Positions 12,218 to 24,325 of a stretch of 64,000 nucleotides of DNA are shown here, in pieces (position 1 is the first letter of the stretch; each line of letters opens with the position of its first letter). Under the pieces are notes generated by a model. It saw nothing but the letters and a program-made list of their open reading frames with translations. It ran no database searches and had not been told where the DNA came from. The DNA is taken from assembly GCA_021464415.1 (NCBI GenBank), contig CM038469.1, positions 10,704,501-10,768,500 on the forward strand, written 5' to 3'. The position numbers were made by a program, and so were the translations under genes. This DNA is from Lonicera japonica. Taxonomy: Eukaryota; Streptophyta; Magnoliopsida; Dipsacales; Caprifoliaceae.

Positions 12218-12231
12218 AGGAGGGTAAATTG
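12218..12231 (+). promoter_or_regulatory. Polypurine tract of the Gypsy element
   Basis: The purine-rich AAGGAGGGTAAAT lies immediately before the TGTAACACCC start of the right LTR, the expected place for plus-strand priming. Confidence 0.7.
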
Positions 12232-15089
12232 TAACACCCTATATTTTTAATCTATAATTAGCGAGTTTAACTCCTTAATTAGTTCAATCGCGATTGGATT
12301 CCATTTGGGCAGGTTTGAACTCATTTTGGTTGATGTTTAAATCCCCCAGTTCAGGTTTGGCGCCAGAACCAGTATGGCCTTCTGGCAGACCGGTCCACAG
12401 TCTAAAACTTTGGAAATTCTTTGGCGCTAGATCGGTATGGCCTTTTTGGCAGACCTGCCCGTAGTATATAATTTGTTGATTTCTTGGTGCTGGACCGGTA
12501 TCCGCTTTTCCCAGACCAGTTCGTAGTGTAAAATTTTGTAGCCTCATTTTTATCATTTTGATTGCGTTGACCCGTTTTTAAATCCCTTTCTCCTTCATTT
12601 CAACTCAGTTTCGAGGGTGAGAGAGGGATGAACCATTCTAGAGAGAGAGAGGGCGATTCTTGGTGAAATTACTTGATTTCATAGCTCAAATTCATGTTAC
12701 TCTTACCAAAAAGTCAGATTTCTGCTCTTCTCCACATTCTCTAGTCATCTTTGGGCTTGTATGTGCATTTTGAGAGGTTACTAGAGCTCAGCCACGCCAT
12801 TCTACGCCTGTTCTTCTAGCTTTCTAGGTGGGAACTTCCCCTCTTCTCCTTCTGTTTGGAATTTGATGGCTTGACAGAGTGAAAATACACAATTTTGGTA
12901 CCAAAATCACATTGCTCTCTGCATGTGTAAGGAATACACTAGATTGTATATATTAGACCTGTATTTAGATAAATACTTTGCTATTACTGTTGAATATTGA
13001 GGTTGATTGATGTACATGTTGACTATTATGGACCGTTTTGTGAATTTGGTACCGAAATGACTAGAATTAGGGGTGGATTTGGTACAATACTGTACCATAC
13101 CAACTATACCAAGTACCATACCAAAAATTTGGTACACCTAAATTCATTACCATTACCATACCAAACTTTCGGTATACCAAAATATCGGTATGGTACGGTA
13201 CATTACGAAAAAATCAATCTTGTAAATAAAGAAGAATTTTTTTTTAATTTAACTGATTTACAAAATAATTGATTATTGTTAATTAACGTAAAACATAGGC
13301 TAACTTAGCTCAAACCTAAATTTAACTAAATTTTTTTGAAAAAAAATTAGACATGATTTGTTAATATTTACATCTTTGCACTTTATTGCCTAAAAAAATA
13401 GACTAAATCACTAAACAGAAAAAATGTATTATTACAATAATGGTTCTTATTTATCGTAATGCAAATCGATTAAGTAAATTGAGCCATCATAATTCCAATG
13501 GATTAAATAAATTGGGACAATTTTTGCAGAACTAGAAAAAGGATGAAGAACTTAGAACCCCAACAACTAAGCAGAATTGCAGAATATATATATACATATA
13601 TATCTATAATTTATATATCTTAGTCCCACTCAACCAACTGGGTTCCCAAATTCAGAATAAAACTTACGGCGCTCTAATTTATTTCCTTTACTTGACATCA
13701 TTTGTTGAGACTATACATTGCCATAGCCTATTGTGAAAGAAAACAAAAACTAACATCTTCTTATCATCAATAGATATTATATATGTCAAAGTTCGAGTGC
13801 ATACTTAGTGAAACGATTTAAATGAATTGAAAAATATTAAAATGAATCGACAAAATTTGTTTAAATGGAATATTTATATGGAAGGAGAATTATTATCTGA
13901 TTTAGAGTTGAAATGGGTCTAAAAAAAGAATGAGATTGTTGACAATCTGGATCGTTCATTTATATCTAATTGTGGAATATTGGTAATTTGGTATTTATTT
14001 AGGATTTGGTATAATGGTACATTTGGTATTGGTATGGTACGGTATATCATACCGTACCAAAAAATCGGTATGGTATGGAATACCATCGGTAATTAATATG
14101 AATACCAGTGCCGTACCAAAGTAATTCGGTATGGTACAATACCAATCGGTATTGTACCATTACCAAATTTTCGGTACAATTTGGTATTTGTTCGGTTTTG
14201 TATGGATTGGTATGGTACAGAATGGTATATTTTCCCACCCCTAACTAGAATCACCCCATGCATGTCTAGTGTTCTATATACTACCTGATTTTTGGAATAT
14301 TTCCAGAACTGAAATGACTCACAATGGTTTTTCCAAACCCCGAAAATCTGATATGCAAGTGGGAATGAGTATCATTCTGGTGAACATAGCTTTTTCTCTA
14401 TTTCATGCCTTTGGAAATGGTTAAAATTGGGATAATTCTTCATAAATTGGTGTTACACTCAGTATGATCATACAAAACTTGGTATAATTGGGATGAACGT
14501 TACGCGATGGAGCTATTCATATATATAAAGTAATATCATCATTGATTTTGGAAACGTTATTATTATATAAGACAACCTTTGGAAAATATTTTTGACAAAT
14601 TAAACCAATCGTGGTGAGATATCGAGGTTGTTGGAACCAAATAAGCACCAGTATAGAATGCTTGTGTTGTTATGATTGCATAGACCCATGGGAAGATGGG
14701 GTGCCGTAAAATCTGGTTACCAGTGCACAGACCCATGGAAAGATGGGGTGCGTTGAGTGTAGTAAATTCCATCTAGTACCGGTATTAGGTCGAGGAGGAA
14801 GATAAGGGTGGATGGACGTTTATACTGTATCGTGTGAGATATGCGTTGGCAATAAATTGACTTTAAATTGTTACTAAACGAATGGTTTTCCTATTGATGC
14901 ATTCTATACCCTTGGGATGGTTTGGTTTATTGAGCAGGATGGTATTTCCTTGAGATACGGATACTTCATGCCGAATTTTTGTTAGAATTCTTTGTTTTGA
15001 TGCATGTTATTGGTTCTAATCTTTTGTTTTTCTGCTGTTAATCTAGTACAGCATCTGTTAACACCTACTTAATTAGGCGGGTTATTACA
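12232..15089 (+). repeat. 3' LTR of the Gypsy element, split by a hAT insertion
   Basis: It begins TGTAACACCCTATA and ends about GGGTTATTACA. Three GC-richer stretches with ACCGGTATGGCC-like wording occupy 12350-12540. GA-rich leader-like sequence (GAGAGAGAGAGGG) lies near 12640. The LTR matches the 5' copy across 12890-13067 and 14252-15089. It has lost about 390 bp relative to that copy and gained the 13068-14243 insertion. Confidence 0.82.
13068..14243. mobile_element. Non-autonomous hAT-type transposon
   Basis: This 1176-bp element has terminal inverted repeats TAGGGGTGG / CCACCCCTA. It is flanked by perfect 8-bp target duplications ACTAGAAT (13060-13067 and 14244-14251). The 5' LTR of the same Gypsy element holds the empty site at about 3350. 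TIR type and 8-bp duplication are hAT hallmarks. The subterminal 150 bp on each side are packed with GGTACCATACC/GGTATGGTAC-like repeats in both orientations, as expected for transposase-binding arrays. The AT-rich interior has no transposase frame, so mobility would need an enzyme supplied elsewhere. Confidence 0.92.
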
Positions 15090-16020
15090 CATACTCTACC
15101 CACAATATCTGCATGTCACGTGGTAGTAGTCTTGGGTCTGCTCTGATACAATCTGAAACGACCCGGTCCCGAACTTAGCAAGATATTGTTTGCTTTGACA
15201 CAAAGCCGCATGATTTTATTTTGGCGGGAGTCACCAAGACACCCCCAAAACGCCTCTTACTAGTTATGATCCAAGCTGGTACTTATGAACCAAGGATTTA
15301 CCCATTATACTACCGATGTGGGATATTTCGGGTTGTTACAGATGGTATCAAAGCAGACCCAAGACTACTACCATGTGATGTGCGGATATTATGGGTCGAG
15401 TTTGTGCGGTTGACGGCGAGTTGGAATCACCGGATGTTCTGTAACGATCCAGTCCCGAACTTAGCAAAATTTTGTCCGTTTTAGCATAGAGCCATAATGT
15501 TTTGTTTTGGCGGGAGTCACCAAGACACCTCTGAAAGGCCTCTCACTAGTTAGGAACCAAGTGGGTACTTATGAATCAATGATCTACCCATTATACTATT
15601 GATGTGGGTTATTTTGGGTCGTTACAATTCTGTAATGACACGGTCCTGAAGTTAGTAAGATATTGTCCACTTTGGCATTGAGTTGCACGGTTTTATTTTG
15701 GCGGGAGTCACCAAGATACCCATAAAAGGCCTCTTACTAGTTAGGAACCAAATGGGTACTTATGAACCAAGGATCTACCCATTATACTATCGATGTTGAA
15801 TATTTTGTGTTATTACAATCTCCCCCGTTAAATTCCTGACATCCTTGTTAGGTCGGGGTCACACACAATCAATCGGCTTTAGCTAGCCACATCCGGTGAT
15901 TCCGGCTTGCTGTCAGCCTCACACACTCGACCCATAATATCCACATGTCATGTGGTAGTAGTCTTGGGTCTACTCTAATACCATCTGTAACGACCCAAAA
16001 TATCCTATATCGGTAGTAAC
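15090..16020. mobile_element. Cluster of TRIM-like terminal repeats in mixed orientation
   Basis: Three LTR-like repeats of 187 bp lie at 15154-15340, 15440-15626 and 15631-15817. Each begins TGTAACGACCC-like and ends GTCGTTACA-like, so the ends are nearly palindromic. They share GGCGGGAGTCACCAAGACACC and CTACCCATTATACTA. Internal pieces carry tRNA-Met type primer sites: GATGGTATCAAAGC on the plus strand at 15341, and the same site on the minus strand at about 15130-15153 and 15970-15985. A polypurine tract on the minus strand (AACGGGGGAGAT) sits at 15818-15830. A partial fourth repeat starts at 15986. With no coding capacity and very short LTRs, this fits terminal-repeat retrotransposons in miniature. 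Confidence 0.75.
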
Positions 16021-16382
16021 AACACATACTAAAAATATAAACCACCTACCCATCATAATTGAAATAGGAATCAAAAGTAACAACACATTAATATTTGAAA
16101 CATCCACTCCCTTCATTATTAACATTCTTTAATTTTTTGTAACATCCTTCCACCTTGAAAAGTTTATAAGGAGTTGCACCCTCTCACAACTTCATAAACC
16201 TTCTTCTCTAACATCTCAAAGAAAATATCATCCAATCTACTATCAATTAAGTAAATTGGTTAAAACTGATTCTACAATTAATAGATAGCATAAAATTTAG
16301 TTGGGAAGAAGTAGATCGATCATTATTTTATTCTTATTTTTCAATTGATCAATTGGCATATTAGTTAATAATATTTACTATA

Positions 16383-16754
16383 GTGCCAAAATTATTAAGA
16401 TCTCTTTTAATACTATGGTCTTCTATTTCAATATCGGCAATTTTGATATCGACTGACCCAGTTGAGCCGCCAAACAAACATAAAGTCATATCAAGTCTAG
16501 GGCTATTACCGGCAGTACAATTTGACAAAGATGTTGTGGATTGCTGGTCATCCCTTGCAAAGATTGATAGTTGTATAACCCAAATTTATGAAGCTCTTTT
16601 CAATAGCCAAGTATACAGATATGTTGCCTTTAACGATAATACAGAATGTTCCTGTTCCACCAAAAATTTCTTAATCAAGAGTCATTGTGCTAACTTTGCG
16701 ACAGTAATTAGTATATACGATATCCTTTTTATTAAATTTCTTCTTATCCAATAA
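16383..16754 (+). CDS. Prolamin-like small secreted cysteine-rich protein
   Basis: The 123-residue frame starts with a hydrophobic signal-peptide-like stretch (LLRSLLILWSSISISAIL, residues 4-21). A family-like CW…C core follows: DCWSSLAKIDSCITQIYEAL at about residues 57-76, then Cys residues in ECSCSTKNF and HC. The CWSSL-x-x-I-x-x-C-x-x-x-I spacing resembles the plant prolamin-like / ECA1-type secreted peptides, some of which act in gametes and early seed. The usual CC pair is split here (CSC), and the last 25 residues look unlike the family, so a late frameshift or degeneration is possible. The only Met upstream of the signal sequence fixes the start. No intron is needed. It stands alone between repeats. 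Function beyond secretion is not inferable. Confidence 0.5.
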   Translation: MPKLLRSLLILWSSISISAILISTDPVEPPNKHKVISSLGLLPAVQFDKDVVDCWSSLAKIDSCITQIYEALFNSQVYRYVAFNDNTECSCSTKNFLIKSHCANFATVISIYDILFIKFLLIQ

Positions 16755-17460
16755 GCTTATATTACTTCTTTAGGAAATAATCTTTATTCCTATAAATCCA
16801 CAAGTAGAAAATCTAGCTTAACTTTTATGTGTTACGAATTTACTATGATCATTATTGAAAGGAAGCAATAATTTTTTTATTTCTCTAATATTTGTAGTCA
16901 ATAACATAAAAGCTTGAATTTATGAGTACAATTTAGGGAGAAATTTAAAATGTATAAAAAAAATGCGTTTTTCATTCTTTATTCTTCTATATTTTAGTAG
17001 GTTAGTCAAGAGAATATTATTCTTTAATATTTTCTTTGAAGACTCGCATATTGAATGAATTATGTAAAATTGATTAATTAGAAATTGGCTTAATTTTAGT
17101 GATATAATCTGTAAAGTTTTTAATTTTAGTCGAGTGTAATCTAATTAGATATCGATACAAGTCTACTCCAACAAAAATTGTTGGATCGTCCCTTTCCCTG
17201 CTTCATTATTTCCTTTTAATTTTGTATATTGCTTCACAACTTAACATGCTTGTTTTTTACGCAAAAGCAATATGTATATGGCTCAGATATTGATATATAA
17301 TTTAAAATAGTTTACAAAAAATTGGAGTGTCAAGAATATTATGATTTCTTTGAATGATATAACTGTCGACACTCCAACAATATAGTCTTGGTAATGAGTC
17401 ATTAAAACATCCCAAAAATTACAAAATTTCATGGAAAAGTATTCTTACATGTTATTTTAA

Positions 17461-18407
17461 GGATGGTGATATTGGTACCTCCATAATATCTTGGTAACAC
17501 TCCTACTTGTGTAATTTTTTATCGGTAACATTCCAACTTTTCCACATACGACACCCAATCTCTAATACATATATTAAAGTTTAATTATAATTAATAATTA
17601 ATCCTAAGTTCATTAACAAATAGTACCCATTTTCAAACAAAACACAAGAAAACAGTGTGTATATTCAATCATCTCCATCACCATCTCCATCTCCATCTCT
17701 TGTAATGCCATCATATAAAAACTTGTGATTTGTTCTATTAAATCATCTACATCTCAATCTTCTCGGTTTATATATTTTTATAACATACACGACAAGCATA
17801 TAAACAAACAACATAATCACATTTCTTCAATGCATGAAGAATGGTTTACTCAGTTTTCCGTAATTGAGTTGCAAGCATAAACACTCGTTTTGTGATCCTC
17901 TGAATGACACTAAACACATTTGGTTGCTCTCAACTGAATGACAATAAACACATGTTCTGGACTTTCATTCAGTTGAGACCAACCGAGTGTGTTTAGTGTC
18001 ATTCGGAGGATCACAACAGAATATTCATGCCTGCAATTCGATTATGCAGAACCGAGTATACCGTCTTCATGCTCAAACTTAAGGTGTTGCTTGTTTTGCT
18101 TTAAATCAAGTGTTACTTAAACTGAAACTATGTTGCATCGATCAATAGATGTTTTGATGGCTGTTTTGGTGCAAACAAAAACATCTCACAAAACTCGGTT
18201 GGTTGAAAATGGTGGAGATGGTGGATGAATTTTGAAGATGGTGGGTGAATTTTGGTAGGGTAGTTTAATTAGTTAAGGATTAACTATACTATTTGTGGTT
18301 TAATAAACTTTTGTATTAACTTAATATAAGTGGGGTGGAAACAACAATTGAAAGCCTTTTTTTTTGGAGTGTTACCAATGGTTTTTTGGGGTGACAATAT
18401 CATCACC
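17461..18407. mobile_element. Foldback (MITE-like) element with long hairpin core
   Basis: The outer ends are imperfect inverted repeats: GGTGATATTGG … TTGGTAACACTCC on the left and the reverse complement on the right. The centre forms a long hairpin with arms 17831-17942 and 17965-18074 and a loop of about 22 bp. The innermost roughly 50 bp (TGTGATCCTC…AACTGAATGA) are almost fully complementary. No convincing target duplication was found, so the superfamily is left open. No coding capacity. Confidence 0.7.
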
Positions 18408-19903
18408 TTATATATATTATTTTAGAGTGATATAGTTTAGTGTGCCAATAGCAACATACTCACACTTAAACCCCCTGTTAATGTTGTATTATAATTTCTT
18501 CTTGGGTAACAAAAATATGACATGATTTTAAAACAAATTTTGGCTTTGTACCCAAAAAAAAAATTTTACTCTTGGCTTTATAATGTATTAGAATTTTTTA
18601 TTTTTTTTTTGTTTTTTGTTTCTGTTGACATAAATATTAGATTAGATGATAATATTAGTATAATCTACTATGATCCAACTAAACGGTTACGATACATATA
18701 TTGGACATTCTTACAACTTAATATGGTAGGTCAATTTAATGTTAAGATAATGTCTTTATTATAGTCATGACAGTTTTATTAATTCGGAAATATATTAATT
18801 ATGTTAGTTATAAAAAAAATTTCCTTAATTAATAATATACATAGGGTCATTCGGTGATAAATATTTAGTATGCATGAATTATGACGAGAAGGATATGAAA
18901 TAAACATTTTCCACCAAAACTCCTTTCTGGCCAAATCCAATAAAAATGGCAATATCGCATCATTTTCAATTTTCAAAATTTAAAATCTACTAAGGTAAAA
19001 ATTGTTCACACTTATGTAAATAAAATAAATAAAAAAAGAGCTTACCTAGAATATCGCATATAAATATTTTTTAGAATATTTGTAATTTGTAATATTACAA
19101 TGAATATATATGTATATATACAAATTAGCCAATTGGGAAACAAGTCATGGTATGAAACAATTTGTTTCTACAATATATATACATATATGATATAATATAT
19201 ATTAATATGGGGGTACGTAGGTCAAATCTCACGCAATTAATTGTAAATTAAATTTCCTTATTTTTAGTTATGGTAGTAAAAATTGTCCTTAATGTATTCA
19301 AATATCAAATCTTAGGCATTTCGTAAAAATATGACCCTATGAAGGATTTCCCCCCATTTTCATGTAAAGGTTCATTTATATGGCCACATATATATATATA
19401 TATATATATATGCACATATCTATGGCACTATTTAATCAAATATGTATCAAACTTTTATTGTGGCACGCATGCTCAAATATCCATCCTAAACCCGAGTTAT
19501 TAGGAAAATATCTTAAGTAGAGAAAATTTCAATGTGACCAGTTGCTTTTAAAGAACTCAACTTAATTGGTGCAGGTTTTGTTTTGAAAATCTAACTGGGC
19601 AGCTTATATATGTATAAGCCCAAACTCGAGTAGCGAAACTTGAGACCCATGTAGTGTTGTAATTATATGATATTATAAGAGTATATAAAGTAAAAATGTT
19701 ATATTCTGGTCACAAATTAAATTATTATATTCAAGTCTGGTCAAATGGTTTCAATTTATGTAAATTTGAACCTGACCCAAACTTGTGCTTGATTTTTGTT
19801 GTGGAACACAGATATTGCCTGGTCTTAACATAATTCGCCCTAAATCCAACTAATTAAGGAATATTCTAGTTAGGGATGGCTCAGGCTTTGCTAAACTCGA
19901 TTA
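18408..19903. other. AT-rich intergenic stretch with a TA microsatellite
   Basis: Only short frames of low complexity occur here, such as a Phe-rich 80-codon frame at 18522. A perfect (TA)n run occupies 19388-19411. No gene or recognisable element was seen. Confidence 0.6.
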
Positions 19904-20355
19904 TGTGAACTGAGATCGTATTTCTATCGAAAACAAGATGGATCCACAACCCTTAACGTTTGAAGACGCAAGAGCCTTGGAATCACGTGAAGTTGATGGA
20001 GGTAGAACCTCAACCCAATCCCTAGAATGAGAATAAACCTTGGTATAGTCGAAGACAAACAATCAATCAATGGGTTAATTGATTGCTAAGTCGATGAACA
20101 ACAAGAATTTTATTCTAACTGTTTGATATGTTCTTAGAACACAAGAGGTGAAAACACTATAAATTCGTATTAATCAAAAATTGCTTAAACAAAAGAGTTA
20201 GCTCCTTTAAATATGAGTAATTAAATCTACTATGTCTAGGAAAATAAACAAAAACGAAATTTAATGGGTTTTTCACATAATTGGGCCCAAACAAAGCTAA
20301 AACATAACATAAACATAAAATAAATGACGACTAACCGAGCCCATTATTAACTACA
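19904..20355 (-). repeat. 3' LTR (minus strand) of the gag-less Gypsy element
   Basis: It is 452 bp and near-identical by eye to 23874-24325. The LTR abuts the stop codon of pol (20360-20362) with only a few bases between. Confidence 0.85.
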
Positions 20356-20359
20356 CGTT

Positions 20360-23300
20360 TTAACTCTCTTTGCCTTGGGCTTGCAATATAGCATCTTCAA
20401 TTTGGCCTTTAAGCAATGTCTTCCATTCTTGAGCTCGATCCCTTTCAACGCTCCTCCGTGCTTCAGCTTTGCTCATCATCTCTTGGACCATGGTCATAAG
20501 TGCCTCCTTAATCTTCTTGTCTTTAGCTCGAGTGATTGGGCCACTTGGAACCTGGATAGGATTGGCATAACCTTCACTCCATGATCCAGCTCTAGTGCAA
20601 ACCTTAGGCTCATCATTCCACTCCTCTTGAAAAGAAATTGTCCTCAATTCGTCACCTGCACTAAACAGACTTAGATCAACAACATTAAATGTAGCACTCA
20701 CATTATACTCACCTAGAATATCAAGTTTGTATAGATTGTCATTGATCATTTGCACAACTTGAAATAATCCATTTCCTCTCGGTAAAAGCTTAGAATGCCT
20801 TTGAACCGGAAAACGTTCCTTCCTCAAGTGCAGCCAAACCCAATCTCCTGGTTCTAAAACCACCTTTTTCCTTCCTTTGTTTACTTGCTGCAAATACTGC
20901 TCAGTTGTTCTTTCAATGTTTTGCCTCGCCTTCTCATGAATATGTCTAACAAACTCAGCTTTCTTCCTTGCCATCTAGGTTAGCATGCTCAACAGGTAGT
21001 GGTAATAAATCCAAAGGAGCTAATGGATTAAAACCATACATAATCTCAAAGGGAGAAAACTTAAATGTAGAATGAACAGATCAATTATATGCAAACTTAA
21101 CATAAGGCAAACATTATTCCCATTCTTTCAAGTTCTTTTTTATTATGGCATGCAATAAAGTGGGCAGAGTTCTATTTACTACTTTCATTTGACCATCAGT
21201 TTGGGGATGACATGTAGTAGAAAACAACAATTTAGTACCTAACTTTCCCATAAAGTCTTCCAAAAGTAGCTCAAAAACTTTGCATCCCTATCAAAACCAA
21301 TGGTTATAGGCATGCCATGCAAACGCACAATTTCTTTAAAGAACAAATTCGCAATTCGTGGTACATCATCAGTTTTATGACAAGCAATGAAAATGAGCCA
21401 TTTTAGAAAATCTATCAACCACCACGAAAACAGAATCATTCCCATGTTTAGTCTTAGGCAAACCCAACACAAAATCCATAGAAATATCAACTCCAAGGGT
21501 CACTAGGAATGGGCAATGGAGTATATAAATCATGGGGGTTTAACTTAGACTTTGTTTTCTTACAAGTAACACATCTTTCACAAATTCTTTCAACATCTCT
21601 TTTCATGTGAAACCAAAAGAAGTGTTCTTGCAATACTCCTAAAGTCTTAGCTATACCAAAGTGTCCCATTAGACTCTCACCATGTGCCTCTTTCACAAGC
21701 AACTCACGCAAAGAACATTTAGGCACAAAAAGTTTGTTTTCACGCATTAGAAATCCATCATGCCTAAAGTACTTATCAAATGCCAACTTTTCACATGCAT
21801 TGAATATATCTCTAAAATCAGCATCATCACAATACAAATCCTTAATGTATTCAAATCTAAGCAATTTAGCATCTAAAGTAGCAATTAAAGCATACCTGCG
21901 CGACAAAGCATCTGCCACAACATTCTCCTTACCCTGCTTATACTTGATCACATGTGAAAAAGTCTCTATGAACTCCACTCATTTGGCATAACGTTTGTTC
22001 AACCTTTGTTATCCCTTCAAGTGTTTCAACAATTCATGATCAGTGTGAATCACGAATTCCTTTGGCCACAGATAGTGCTACCATGTATCCATTGCATAGA
22101 GCTCCTTGTCGTAGGTAGGGTAATTTAAGGTCGTCCTACCTAACTTATCACTAAAGTATGTTATTGGCTTCCCTTCCTGCATAAGAACAACACCAATACT
22201 ATTTCCTGAAACATCGCATTCAATTTCAAAAGTCTTTGAAAAGTTAGGTAAAGATAACAAGGCATTACTTAGCTTGCTTTTCAGTAATTTGAATGCCTTA
22301 TCTTGCTCCTCTCCCCACTTGAACCCAACGTTCTTTTTGATCACCTCAGTCAATGGCGTTGCAATCGTGCTAAAATCCTTCACGAACTGCCGATAGAAAC
22401 TAGCAAGTCCATGGAAACTCCGCACTTATCCAACACTTGTAGGACTTTGCCATTCTTGAATAGCCTTCACCTTTCCTTCATCAACTTGAATACATTGTGC
22501 ACTCACAACAAAACCAAGAAACACAAGCTTATCTGTGCAAAAGGTGCACTTTTTAGGTTAGCATATAACTTTTCCATACGCAAGACATCTAAAACATATT
22601 TCAAATGCATACCATGATCATCTAGACTCTTGCTATAAATTAGGATATCATCAAAATAGGCCATAACAAATTTGCCAATGAATGATCTTAAAACATGGTT
22701 CATTAAGCGCATAAAGGTACTAGGAGCTTTAGTCAAACCAAAAGGCATAACTAACCAATCATATAACCCATATTTATTTTTAAAGGTTGTTTTCCATTCA
22801 TCTCCTTCTTTCATCCTAATTTGATGATACCCATTTTTCAAATCAATTTTAGAGAATATACTAGACCTATATAACTTATTAAGCATATCATCTAAGCGTA
22901 GAATGGGGTGAAGATACTTTACCGTGATATTATTTATGGCTCGGCAGTCCACGCACATTCTCCACGTTCCATCTTTCTTCGACACTAGCAACACTGGCAC
23001 CGCACATGGGCTCATACTCTCCCTCACATACCCTTTCTCTAGCAGCTCCGTCACTTGCCTTTGAAGTTCCTTTGTCTCCTTCGGGCTACTCCTACAGGCT
23101 GGCCAGTTTGGAATGGATGTTCCAGGTACGAAATCAATTTGGTGCTCTATTCCTCGGATGGGTGGTAAACCACTTGGCGTATCCTCTGGAAAGATGTCAC
23201 CAAAATCCTGCAACAAAGAGATAATAACACTAGGCAAAGAAGAATTTAATTCGTTAGTGTTCAAAAGCGCTTCTTTGTACACAAGTACAAGAAGTTGCTT

Positions 23301-23705
23301 ACAAAGCATCGCTCTTTTTAATTCACTAGCTCTCGCATAGAAATTCTTTTGCCTCCTCTCAAACTTGCTCTCAATAGTTACTAGTTTTTCCACTCTACTT
23401 TCTTTTTTCTCAATTTCTTTTCTTTTTCCTTCACTCTCTTTCTTTTCCTCACCACTCACTCTTTTTTTTTCAGCTCTCCGTTGCTCCTCCTCATCTTGCA
23501 ACTTTAACTGATCGGCATAGGCTTGTTGTGGCGATAAAGGTGCAAGAATGATTGTTCTCTTGTTCATCTCAAACGAATATTTATTAGTGAAGCCGTCGTG
23601 TTTAACTCTTCTATCATATTGCCATGGTCTATCCAACAACACATGGCCAGCTTGTTCGAAAATTACGTAGTAAGAACAAATTCGATAATTACTTAGCAAG
23701 AACAT
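20360..23705 (-). pseudogene. Gypsy pol remnant (RT, RNase H, integrase)
   Basis: Reading leftwards: protease end (LLDRPWQYDRRVKHDG), a Lys/Glu-rich linker, then RT at about 23200-22550. RT motifs are [44 protein letters not shown] and the catalytic YFDDIL. A one-base loss near 22553 shifts the frame at the end of RT. RNase H follows at 22425-22078 ([16 protein letters not shown]). The integrase zinc finger (H…[12 protein letters not shown], about 21590-21550) follows, with core pieces at 21496-21239. The C-terminal part lies at 20974-20360 (GDWVWLHLRKERFP, GPFQV-like strand, NVVDLSLF). Frameshifts and stops at several joints make it inactive. The RNase H catalytic Asp region reads CDVSG, where CDAS is usual. 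Confidence 0.88.
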
Positions 23706-23873
23706 GTTCGATATTATGAAAACTTTGATTTTTTTATTATTTTTTTTCAGTCGAATATTGGAACCCTAAATTACGAAACTATGAGCAGCAGCAGGTAAGC
23801 ACGAATTGACGAAAAATAGAAAATTAAACAAAGATAAAACCTGGATAGAAAGATTCCATCTGATATCAATTGA

Positions 23874-24325
23874 TGTGAACTGAGATCGTATTTCTATCCA
23901 AAATAAAATGGATCCGCAACCCTTAACGTTTGAAGACGCAAGAGCCTTGGAATCACATGAAGTTGATAGAGGTGGAACCTCGACCCAATCCCTAGAACGA
24001 GAATGAACCTTGGTATAGTCGAAGACAAACAATCAATCGATGGGTTAATTGATTGCTAAGCCGATGAACAACAAGAATTTTATTCTAGCTGTTCAATATG
24101 TTCTTAGAACACAAGAGCTGAAAACACTATAAATTTGTATTAATCAAAAACTGCTCAAACAAAAGAATTAACTCCTTTAAATAGGAGTAATTAAACCTAC
24201 TAGGTCAATGAAAATAAACAAAAACGAAATTTAATGGGTTTTCCACATAATTGGGCCCAAACAAAGCTAAAACATAACATAAACATAAAATAAATAAAGA
24301 CTAACCCAGCCCATTATTAACTACA
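23874..24325 (-). repeat. 5' LTR (minus strand) of the gag-less Gypsy element
   Basis: 452 bp, same length and ends as 19904-20355. It is followed on its outer side by a second copy of the pol tail rather than host flank. Confidence 0.85.

Larger units (their letters stand above)
3177..15089 (+). mobile_element. Decayed Ty3/Gypsy chromovirus-like element with nested insertions
   Basis: This composite element holds a truncated 5' LTR, tRNA-Met type primer site, broken gag and pol, polypurine tract and 3' LTR. Its integrase gene is split by a solo LTR (9118-11693) and its 3' LTR by a hAT-type element (13068-14243). Domain order protease–RT–RNase H–integrase marks it as Gypsy. The integrase C-terminal end followed by a chromodomain-like tail suggests a Tekay/Del-type chromovirus; that lineage call is inference. 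Many stops and frameshifts show it is old and immobile. Confidence 0.85.

Noticed and set aside
15154..15817. Repeats of equal size as a possible CRISPR array
   Set aside because: Units are 187 bp with primer sites between them in a plant genome; they are LTR-type repeats.
18522..18764. 80-codon Phe/Leu/Ile-rich frame as a membrane peptide
   Set aside because: Composition follows T-rich DNA, no family pattern, no supporting context.
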